Source: Chaenocephalus aceratus
Taxonomy: Eukaryota; Chordata; Actinopteri; Perciformes; Channichthyidae
NCBI GenBank assembly: GCA_023974075.1
Contig: CM043796.1
Location: 22,932,927 to 22,996,926 of the forward strand
Length of the DNA stretch: 64,000 nucleotides
Direction of reading: 5' to 3'
A program made the translations under genes and the position numbers. A model generated the notes under the pieces. That model had not been told where the DNA came from, ran no database searches, and saw only the letters and a program-made list of their open reading frames with translations. Below are positions 54,308-64,000 of the stretch, one piece after another; the stretch's first letter is position 1; each line of letters starts with the position of its first letter.

Positions 54308-57300
54308 CCTCTCTGAAGAACCAGCACCTTACTGTGGTAGAGAGGTTTGTGTGCCCTGATGAACCTGGGGGCTGTGTTGTCTGGAACCTTGTGTTCCTGG
54401 TAGGGTCTCCCATGGCAAATTGGTCTCAGGCAAGGGGCCAGACTAAGATTGGTTCAAAAGACCTCATGAAAGAACAACAAAGAAGTGAGGATACCTGGCC
54501 CGGAGGAAGCCCGGGGTCCCCTTCCGGAGCCAGGCACAGAAGGAGGACTCATCAGCGAGCGTCTGGTGGCCGGGCTTGCCACGGAGCCCGGCCGGGCACA
54601 GCCCGAAAAGGCAACGTGGGCAACACCTCCGCTTCTCCGTCCCGCGGGCCTACCACCTACGGGAAACAGCGATGGGGTCGGGTGCGCTGCCAGAAGGGTG
54701 GAAGTGAAAGCAGAGGGTCTCGACGGACCAGACCCGGGCGACAGAAGCTGGCTTTAGGGATGTGGAACGTCACCTCTCTGGGGGGGAAGGAGCCGGAGCT
54801 TGTGCGGGAGGTGGAGCGTTACGCACAGCGTCGGCTCTGGAACCTTACTTCTGGATAGGGGTTGGACTCTATTCTTCTCCGGAGTTGCTCAAGGTGTGAG
54901 GCGCCGGGCGGGTGTGGGGATACTCACAAATCCCCGGTTGGGTGCTTCGTTGTTGGAGTTTACCCCAGTGGACGAGAGGGTCGCCTCCCTACGCCTGCTG
55001 GTTATGGGGGGGAAAACTCTGACTGTTGTATGTGCTTATGCACCAAACATTATACATAGTATACAGAGTATCCTTCTTGGAGACCCTGGAAAGAGTCCTG
55101 TATGGGGCTCCTGAAGGGGACTCTTTAATCTTGCTGGGAGACTTCAACAAACATGTGGGCAATGATGGAGACACTTGGAGGGGCGTGATTGGGAGGAACG
55201 CCCCCCCTGATCTGAACCGGAGTGGTGGTTTGTTACTGGACTTCTGTGCTAGTCATGGATTGGCCATAACAAACACCATGTTCGAACATAAGGATGCTCA
55301 TAAGTGTACGTGATACCAGAGCACCCTAGGCAGAAGGTCCATGATCGATTTCGTTATCGTATCATCGGACCTGAGGCCGTATGTTTTGGACACTCGGGTA
55401 AAGAGAGGGGCGGAGTTGTCAACTGATCACCATCTGGTGGTGAGTTGGGTCGAGTGGCGGGGGAAGCCTCTGGATAGACCTGGTAAGCCCAAACGTGTAG
55501 TTCGGGTGAACTGGGAACGTCTGGAGGAGGCCCAAGATCAGGAGGCCTTCAACTCAACAGCTTTTCGGGCATTCCTGTGGAGGTTGGGGACATTGAACCA
55601 GAGTGGTCGGTGTTCAAATCCTCTATTGCCAAAGCCGCGGCGGGGAGCTGTGGTCTCAAGGTCTTAGGTGCCTCAAGGGCCGGTAACCCTCGAACCTCCA
55701 GGTGGACACCGGTGGTCAGGGAAGCCGTCCGAATGAAGAAGGAGGCCTTCAGGGATTTGGTATCCCGGGGGACTCCCGAGGCAGTTGCAAGGTACCGACA
55801 GGCCCGAAGGGCAGCAGCCTCAGCCATGGCCGAGGCAAAGCAGAGGGTGTGGGAGAAGTTCGGAGAAGACATGGAAAAGGAAAACTGTCCGACACCTCAG
55901 GAGGGGGAAGCAGGGAACCATCCAAGCTGTGTGCAGTAAGAATGGGACGTTGTAGACCTCAACTGATGGAGTGTTAGGGCGTTGGAAGGGACACTTTGAG
56001 GAACTCCTGAACCCGACAACTCCGCCCTCTATGTTAGAGGCAGAGCTGGAGTATGACGGTGGATCAACACCAATCTCCCGGGGGGAGGTCACTGAGGTCG
56101 TCAAACAACTCCACAGTGGCAAAGCCCCGGGGGTGGATGAGATCCACCCAGAAATGCTGAAGGCTCTGGGTGTTGAGGGACTGTCATGGTTGATACGTCT
56201 CATCAACGTTGCGTGGAAGTCAGAAACCGTACCGAAGGAGTGGCAGACCGGGGTGGTGGTTCCCCTTTTCAAAAAGGGGGATTAGAGGGTGTGTGCCAAT
56301 TACAGAGGCATCACACTACTCAGCCTCCCCGGGAAAGTTTACTCTAAGGTACTCGAAAGGAGGGTCAGGCCGATTGTCAAACCTCAAATTGAGGAGGAAC
56401 AATGCGGATTCCGTCCTGGTCGTGGAACGATGGATCAGCTTTTTACTCTCGCAAGGATCCTGGAGGGGGCCTGGGAGTACGCTTATCCGGTCTACATGTG
56501 TTTTGTAGACTTGGAGAAGGCGTATGACCGAGTTCCCAGGGAGTTACTGTGGGAGGTGCTGCGGGAGTATGGGGTGAGGGGGTCTCTACTCAGGGCCATC
56601 CAATCTCTGTACTCCCAAAGCGAGAGCTGTGTCCGGATCCTCTGCAGTAAGTCGGACCAATTTCCGGTGAGGGTTGGCCTCCGCCAGGGCTGCGCTTTGT
56701 CACCAATCCTGTTTGTAATATACATGGATGGGATTTCAAGGCGTAGTCGTGGGGGAGGGGGTCTGCAGTTCGGTGGACTAAGGATTGCACCACTGCTTTT
56801 TGCAGATGATGTGGTTTTAATGGCTTCATCGGTCTGCGACCTTCAGCACTCACTGAATCGGTTCGCAACCGAGTGTGAAGCGGCTGGGATGAGGATCAGC
56901 ACCTCCAAATCTGAGGCCATGGTTCTCAGCAGGAAACCGATGGACTGTCCACTCCAAGTAGGGAATGAGTCCTTTCCCCAAGTGAAGGAGTTCAAGTATC
57001 TCGGGGTCTTGTTCTCGAGTGAGGGAACAATGCAGCGTGAGATGGGCCGGAGAATCGGAGCAGCGGGAGCGGTACTGCAGTCGCTTTACCGTACCGTTGT
57101 GACGAAAAGGGAGCTGAGCCAGAAGGCAAAGCTCTCTGTCTACCGGGCCATTTTCGTTCCTACCCTCACCTATGGTCATGAAGGATGGTTCATGACCAAA
57201 AGAACGAGATTGCGGATACAAGCGGTCGAGATGGGTTTTCTCCGCAGGGTGGCTGGTGTCTCCCTTAGGGATAAGGTGAGAAGTTCGGTCATCCGGGAGG

Positions 57301-57610
57301 GACTCGGAGTTCAACCGCTCCTCCTTCGTGTCGAAAGGAGCCAGTTGAGGTGGTTCGGCACCTAGTTAGGATGCCACCTGGGCGCCTCCCTAGGGAGGTG
57401 TTCCAGGCACGTCCAGCTGGGAAGAGACCAAGGGGTAGACCTAGGACCAGGTGGAGGGATTATATCTCTTCGCTGGCCTGGGAGCGCCTTGGGATCCCCC
57501 AGTCAGAGTTGGTTGATGTGGCCAGGGAAAGGAAAGTTTGGGGCTCTCTGCTGGAACTGCTACCCCCGCGACCCTACCACGGATAAGCGGGAGAAGATGG
57601 ATGGATGGAT
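54308..57610 (+). mobile_element. Near full-length RTE-clade (Rex3-like) LINE with 13-bp target duplication
   Basis: Bounded by TGGTCTGGAACAA at 54295-54307 and 57610-57622. The first T of the right copy may belong to the GATG tail. Order: 5' region, basic N-terminal segment, APE-type endonuclease, linker, reverse transcriptase with FADD, C-terminal region, short 3' UTR with GATG units (about 57594-57610). At 3.3 kb this is the expected size of a full RTE element. The host repeat rejoins exactly at the duplication. Several small deletions and stops make the copy dead, although it is very similar to the fragments at 1-571 and 10.1-11.6 kb. Confidence 0.9.
54466..57586 (+). pseudogene. LINE endonuclease-reverse transcriptase polyprotein, inactive
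   Basis: The likely start is ATG 54466. Endonuclease motifs: [38 protein letters not shown] and [10 protein letters not shown]. Reverse transcriptase (56090-57365): SGKAPGVDEIHPEML, NYRGITLLS, EEQCGFRPGRGTMDQ, FVDLEKAYDRVPRE, GLRQGCALSPILF, then LLFADDVVLM with FADD at 56799-56810, and YLGVLFSSEG. Damage: a deletion of about 28 bp near 54820; a shift near 55050-55075; TGA 55311-55313 where the 10.8-kb copy has Trp; small deletions near 55552 and 55885; TAG 56283-56285 in frame just before the NYRG motif; one base lost near 57359. The protein would nick DNA and reverse-transcribe its own RNA; this copy cannot. Confidence 0.88.
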
Positions 57611-57665
57611 GGTCTGGAACAAAGTGCTGACCAACAGACCAATATTGCTACCAATAGAGCCATGT
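57611..57665 (+). repeat. Older dispersed fish repeat, right part
   Basis: It continues the sequence interrupted at 54307, passing through CAACAGACCAATATTGCTAC and AGAGCCATG. It includes the right copy of the target duplication. Confidence 0.65.
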
Positions 57666-60600
57666 AACTAGAATGGTTGAAAATGAAAATGATTCATTTT
57701 GTCTTAATTTACTTACTTACTACAATGGCTAAAGAGATCCAGATGTTTTCTTCGTGATACCTTCTTGGTGTAACTGTTGTAAAACACTTTCTCAGGAATA
57801 TTAGCCAGGGCAAAAAAGTGGTAGGAGTCACAATGGAAAACATTGAAACGTGACATTTTGTCAGCTGGCAGTCCTACCGATCCCAACCTCTTTATAAACA
57901 CCTTGTTGAGAACCACTCTGATTTGGCAATGAGAAAGTCAGAAAAAGGAAGGGAGGGAGGAGGGGCAGAGTTTTCCTCACAAAGCCTGGAGCTGTGACTG
58001 TGAGAGAACACTGTTACGCTATCTTCACAGAACCCCCTAGGCCGAGGAGGGATTTTATCTCTCGGTCCTCTGGGACTGGAAAAGGCAATAGAAGGTTATT
58101 TCCTGAGAAGTCAAGTTAGAGGAAGTGAGGGAAAGAAGAAAAATAGGGGAGAAAGCAGTGGGTGAGAAGGCTTTTTCTGAGTTCCAGCATGGGAAATGAA
58201 CAGGAGGAAAGGAAACAACCTAAAGCGACAAAAACACAAAGAAACAACAAAACACAAGCCATCGCGGTAACCCTCCGTCCCACCTCTTCACACTGCAATT
58301 TCCACAACAAAAACACCCGCACGGCTTCTTAGGCGGCTTTGGTCAGGCCTCGGTGAGAGAAATACAGCACATAAAGCATTTGGAGACTTTAATGTCCTGC
58401 CTCCTTCATACACAGCTTTTTCCTTAGTCAAAGCCACACCGAACAAACAGATATCAAAGGGAAGGTGGGAGGCATCACTTTTGATTGAACAGGAGAGCAC
58501 AAAGAGAGAAAAAAGCCTTCACAGAGGACCCTGCTCTGGATCTGGGTCAGGCCGGGGTTTTGTCGATCGTCTTCTTAGAGACGCTGGATTCTAAGAGGAT
58601 AATTCTGTAGTTGATAATTAGTGACGGTGCGATTTTGATGAAGCTTCACAGATTAGAAGACATGTGCTAACTGGTACAACATTATCAAACCAAACTCCTA
58701 CAATTTTTTATCTTATTAACTGCGTTGGTTTGACCACTGAAATGCTTTTGCTGTCCGTTCTTGTTTCTATTTTCCAACAAAAAGCTAATATGAAGACTTG
58801 TGCAGATGTAAGCTGTAACCCTTAGCTTAAGTTGTTAGCAGTAGCTAGGTAGTGATAGACGACAGCTTTGATAAAGATTTACCAGAACCTTTTGTTAAAA
58901 CCTCTGAAAGGTATGGTTATTGGTTATCTTACTATAATAACTTTGGATAGAGTTTGAGTAACGCCTTTGATAAGCCGTCAAAAGTCTGCTAACGTCTAAT
59001 ATTTTCACACGACTGTTTCCACTTTCACTTGGCTTGCAGTTGCTTTGCCTAAATGCAAACAGTTTGAACCCACTTTTAGAAGTATCCATGTTTTGTTCCA
59101 GGAGAAAAAACATGTTATGACTCAGAAGATATACTGCTTCAAGTGGGTGGAGGTTTATTCATGGTAAATCTCAATTTGGACTTAATAGTTGGAAGAATAT
59201 GATGCCTGGTACATGATACATATTGCTGTCAATCACTCCTTAAAATTACGTTGCAATACAATATGCAGGGCCAGTTTTTGTAAAGAGTACATGTTCCCCC
59301 TTTGATTACCAAGCATGTTGTAAACTCTGGGCCAAAAATATTATCTTACAAATTCCCCCTTGAGGTTTTTTTAAAGATAAAGATTTGATTTAAACTTCTT
59401 GTGACTGATTGTGTCACTTGATCTTAGGCTGTAGCCACTTTGTCAAACAAAGTTTATTTTCTATCTTAAAACTGAACAAAGGAATACAGTCAGTGAGAAA
59501 ATAACTACAAAACATTGCAATAAATATTGTATAACAGCCATGAGTGCCCCAAAACGGTGACGACATTCACTATCAAATAACTTATCTATGTTCTCAGGGT
59601 TTATTTAGTATCAAATTTAACTATGGTTGAAAATGTCACATGGGGAATGATTCTGAAATACTTGATAAAGAATACCAGGCTATTTTTTGCACCACAATTT
59701 CAATTTTTCTGCTGAAGAGCTCAAAGAAATACTCTACAGTTCAGAATATTCCCATGTGGTAGAACTGGTGTAGGCCGAGCGTCTATGAGAATATGTTCCA
59801 CCACATTTCCCCTTTCCAAATCACCTCACACTCTGCCATATCGAAGCGAGGGTGACTTTGAGCAGAAGATTTACCGTTGCTGGCAGTAGCGGCGAAGAAG
59901 ATGACAGCGTGCTGTCTCTCTCCTCGTTCATCAGAGAGAAAAATGGACTGGGAGCTGTTGGGTGCAGACAGGACTAAACCATCCATCTCGGGCTGTAATT
60001 ATGCACCGCCACACGTCTTGTTGTCTTTCTTCCCACTGTGCTGGGACCGCGAGACAGACTGGGTTTACGTTATGGGTCACCTCTTTTTCCAAACACAACA
60101 TGAACTCCTCCCCTCTGCATAACTGATCGGTCATTAATTAGATAATAGAGGGGGAAAATGGATATGATGGATGTATCTCAGCTCTAATTACCTGGCCCAG
60201 TGATATCTATTACTGGGTGAAGTTCATGTCTTGTGCGGGACTGCAAGCGATTATTGATAATCTAGTCAATGGATTCAATATTTAGTGCACACAATGTTTG
60301 GAAAAAGCAAAACAAGCCAAATGTATAATCCCAGAGCACATGTTGACAGCTAATAAATTACTTGTTGTGTCCAAAACCAAAATACATCTCATCTACAATG
60401 ACATAAAACAAAGGAAAAGCATCACATTCTAACATTTTAGGAGCTGTATCAACATATGTTTGTTTGACCTTTATGCTTTTTATTGAAAACATCTCCCATA
60501 ATGTATCCACATTGCTCTCTTGTGACATTTTCCTTTTTGTCTTTGAAAAATTACCTATTTTTATAAGATGCATTGAGGGTGCACACAAAAATCTCCCTTG

Positions 60601-61309
60601 GCTGGCCCCATATCCCTCATGTATACTGTACTGTATGTGACAAGAGGCTTTAAAGACTCCTCGACGAGCACTTTTTACAAGGCTGAGACACTGCGCTGCT
60701 TCACGAGGCCTCTGTACACATTGCCTCGTCTGTGGCCCCATTCATTGGTGCAGGCTTACCAGCCATTTATATGTCTTCTGTCACACTTTGGAGGAATTTT
60801 CCATATGTTCGATGTGTGATTCTGGAGTTGTCAGTTAACAGAAAAAAAAGGGACGGAAAGGGTTCTTTTGCACGGCTGCTTTTTTTCACACAAACTCGGC
60901 TTATAGTTTCTTTCACGCGAACAATGAGCAGACACCGTGCGGAGGCAGACAAAGGCCCAAGTCAAACTGTATAGGAATTTAAATAGAGCAATCCCATAGG
61001 GTCCGCTCTCTGTTTCCCCCCACTCTGGAGCACAGTGTTTGGAAAGAGGAGAGCCAGAGAAATTCTGTCATGCAGTCCTGCTCTGCATCCCACTGTGGAA
61101 AACATGATTAGTTATGTCCCGAGGACATAACTAATGCATATGTGCATATGTTATTGTCTCCCTGTATTATGGCTAATCTTCTTTTTGTCCACTTTTTCCA
61201 AGACATAAGAACAATGTAAAATCTGCTGCTTTTTTATTACAGCCCTTTTTTACTTTGGATGACTCTTTTGAAATGCGACAAAGATATTTTCAGTTGCCAG
61301 GATTGATTT
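57666..61309. other. Unassigned non-coding DNA
   Basis: About 3.6 kb without a recognisable gene or transposon. The 59.76-60.25 kb part is richer in GC and includes TAATTA homeodomain-type core sites near 60133 and 60186, so it is a possible regulatory element. Conservation is untested. Confidence 0.4.
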
Positions 61310-61361
61310 CTGATAAAGATAAGATAAGATTTTCTTTATTGATCCCAGTTTGGGAAATCTG
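61310..61361 (-). repeat. LINE-type 3' tail fragment
   Basis: On the minus strand it reads TTTCCCAAACTGGGATCAAT, then AAAGAAAATCTTATCTTATC. This matches the tail at 44352-44380 and the 3' ends of fish CR1/Rex1-type elements. Only the last 50 bases are present. Confidence 0.55.
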
Positions 61362-64000
61362 ATGCAGTTAATTTTTCTATTTTCTGCAAAATATTTGGAT
61401 GCACATGCTGCGTAAAGGCATTCATAGTCTTCCATGGGTTTGAGTCATCACCCATTTACATAGAAATTAATGTAGAATCTAATTTCAACCAATAAAATGG
61501 AAATTGCATGTAAAGAGTGCTGTAAATAATCCATTATTCTAACACTATACATGCATTTTGTAACACATATAAGCTACTTGTGCGTGATATACTAATTTAC
61601 AATATGCAATGAAAAGTGTGAATAAATTATGCAAGCAAACACAGTTGTTGGTAAAGCAAGAATACAAAAAAACCAACAAAGCCCCTTAGAATATCTCTAC
61701 GGTCTAATTTCAGTGTTTCCAAACCAAATTTAAAAAAAGATTGGTCCGGCTACCTCCCATGCGCTCACAGCAGGCGAGCACGAGAATAACAGCAGCAAAC
61801 CACGGCCTCCCTGACACGTTTTCTTTTCTTTTTTCATCTTTGAAAATTAAATATTCTCTCTCATCCTTGGTGTGGAGCTATAAGCTCTTCAGGTTGGGAG
61901 GGGGAGGGAATCATTTCTTCCTCTCTTTAGGAAACTAGATATATTTAGAATTAGGCACATTAAAGAATAAAAACCCCCACAACTAACTATGGAGAAAAAC
62001 AGTAGATTGGAATCCCAGCCCAGATAAATCACATTAGGAAAAATAAATAAGAGGGAAGGCTACTTATACTCAGATGGACCGGTTAGTCTTTAAGTGTTGA
62101 AATATTTACAGCAATGTCGGTGCAGATGCTTCAATTATGGCTTGCTCTCTCGGAGCCTCGGACAGACTGTTTGTCATCTATATCACCCTCGTCTCCCAGC
62201 AAATCTGTAAATAACTGTCGAGCCAGTTTGTTGAAATCATGTTGAGGTCATGATGCTGATGTGTGTAATGGATACAATCCTGTGATTTATTTTTATATTT
62301 TTATGCTAAAATAACCGCTAGAGATATTCATTCGCCTTAAGCACATGATTTATTGACTGGTAACAAGCTTAATAAATAAAAAAACACCATTCTGATCTAC
62401 CTGCAAGGGTCTCACCAGTTCCAAAAAAATAGTTTCTATCATCTTCCAGACTGTCAAATAGTAAAAGTTACTTACTATTCTTCTGTCGATAATGAATGAC
62501 TGCAGGTATTTCTTGTTACCGTTACAGGCATACAGGGAAAAACATGCTTTCTGATATATAACAAAAGAAAAAGAGAAATGAAAGAAAGCATGAAGCCAAC
62601 TGCAAGTGTATGCTTTGTGTATTTTGCAGGTCTTGCAGACGTTCTCCACTGTGGACGTCTCTGTCCTCTGGCAGCCCTTATTTGCTTTCTAATAAAACTC
62701 CAGCATCTAAAGCGTTGGGGATGACCTATCACATTACATAATTCATGCATGAAGCTTGTGAATAATGAATGTTTCTGCCCCAGTTGACGTGGTGCCAGAG
62801 GTGGAACAGCACTGCTCTGTGCCCAGCCTTGCATCTCTGCAAAGCAAACACTCATGCCACAGGTACTTTTATTATTTTCTACAGTCCTACATGCTTGGGC
62901 CGTGGAGCGCAAACACTAAATAATGAGACATCGACAAGACACCATGCTGTTTTTAATTTATGTCTTGTTGTTTTTCCCCTGTCAAGACTTTTTTTCTATT
63001 GAGAAATCATGGGTATGAAATTTGCCTCGCATAAAAATCTGAGTCATCCTTAAATCTGTGCTGCTCTTCCCATCCGACCAACTGTCCATGTTAATGTTTT
63101 ATCAGGCCTTTTAGGCTCATTCATCACCCTCCTTTGTGTGGCTGCCAATGAGGCTTCAGGCCATGGGAACCCAGTGTTTCTAAAGCTGTATGTGCTTTAT
63201 TAATACACAAAAGCTGACGTGTTTGTGCCCTGAGAACCTACAAGTGAGGAGACCCGCGTTAGAAACATACCGAAGCAGTAGTCTGAGCCACGGTTGGTGT
63301 CATTAGAAGCAAAGCGATGGACCCCTAAACTAGCCTGGGGCTGCTCATCAGTACTTGTCACCATGCTGGCTTCATTAGTCACTTTCCAGATGACAGGGGC
63401 TCTTGTAAAGGATATCTCACCCCCTGCCGAGAGCCAAGTGTCCTGGCAAATGGGCCGCTGACCTCCAGAGCGTCTCTGGTCTTGCCGATGAGAACAGGCT
63501 AAGAGTGAGATGAGTGCGTGCGGACCGCGGGGCACGGCCGGGGCCAGGGCCTCTCCTTTCTGGTCAATCCCGAGAGCTGACCTGCCCCTGACCTCATCCG
63601 TACAATCAAGTTAGTCGACTGGTGACTCCTTCACACTCTGATGAAATGGCAGATTCCCCCCTAGAAGAAGAGAAAGGGGGGGGGGGAAACATTGTCTGGG
63701 GGCCCCTCTGAAGGAGAGTGGGATACCCAGCAGTGACATGCTAATCCTCTCGGTTGATGATTAGGAGTGGTGGGGGGATGGAATGAAATGATGAGGGGTA
63801 AACAAAGAATTCTTGGCAGGTTTTTGATGTCTCTGCCTTTTGATTCGGTCTCTCTGCTGTGCTTTGGAAATGACAGCGGCTCTGTCAGAGTGGAGGTAAT
63901 GTGTGGACATGTGATGGGCGATTTTCGCTTTGATGTTGTGGTTTTGCCCTGGATCGTCAGTGAGGCGCGATACACAGTGCGCTTCTTGATGTTCATTTAA
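61362..64000. other. Unassigned non-coding DNA
   Basis: No gene supported. The 62.6-63.6 kb part has balanced composition and no repeat character. A G run of 12 lies near 63677-63688. Open frames on both strands at the end (63661-64000) overlap each other and show no domain. Confidence 0.4.

Overview
The window looks like teleost fish nuclear DNA, most likely from a spiny-rayed (percomorph) fish. The evidence is its repeat content: a Rex3-like RTE retrotransposon with a GATG tail, several hAT-type and TTAA-flanked DNA transposons, a Ty3/gypsy-like LTR element, very long (GT)n arrays and other repeat types familiar from teleost genomes. I find no host gene with convincing exons, no rRNA or tRNA, and no CRISPR or prokaryotic feature. 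All recognisable protein-coding signal belongs to transposable elements, nearly all of it broken. The window is therefore intergenic or deep-intronic DNA with many nested insertions.

Layout. 1-571 is the 3' end of a Rex3/RTE-like LINE. 1.6-1.9 kb and 38.4-39.0 kb are related TTAA-type MITEs. 7.9-8.3 kb and 49.0-49.5 kb are two copies of one MITE family in opposite orientation. 10.1-11.6 kb is a reverse-strand RTE fragment carrying only the endonuclease half. 11.9-14.7 kb is a hAT element with 8-bp target duplications. Its BED-finger region is split by a 222-bp solo LTR (5-bp duplication), and it also hosts a TTAA-flanked, THAP-encoding Kolobok-like element. 14.8-16.2 kb is a (GT)n array containing a 1.2-kb hAT-like insert. 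17.9-18.5 kb is a unique module between two (GT)n arrays. 19.1-19.5 kb is a MITE with a G-run hairpin. 22.2-24.4 kb is a GTF2IRD2/Charlie-like hAT with a degraded transposase. 26.2-29.6 kb is a complete-ended LTR retrotransposon. 39.9-46.0 kb is a large inverted-repeat complex. 47.5-48.2 kb is a small inverted pair. 54.3-57.6 kb is an almost full-length RTE element with a 13-bp target duplication, inserted in an older repeat. The remaining stretches are AT-rich DNA in which I recognise nothing.

The most notable object is the LTR retrotransposon at 26239-29552. It has two roughly 98% identical LTRs, a tRNA-Pro-type primer site, a polypurine tract, a SCAN-like gag and a degraded protease, but no reverse transcriptase, RNase H or integrase. 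In the place of pol it carries a short stretch that reads as the HMG box of the host histone chaperone SSRP1, with the middle of the box missing, next to a 15-bp tandem repeat rich in basic residues. I interpret this as capture of host coding sequence by a non-autonomous retroelement. I could not test it by database search.
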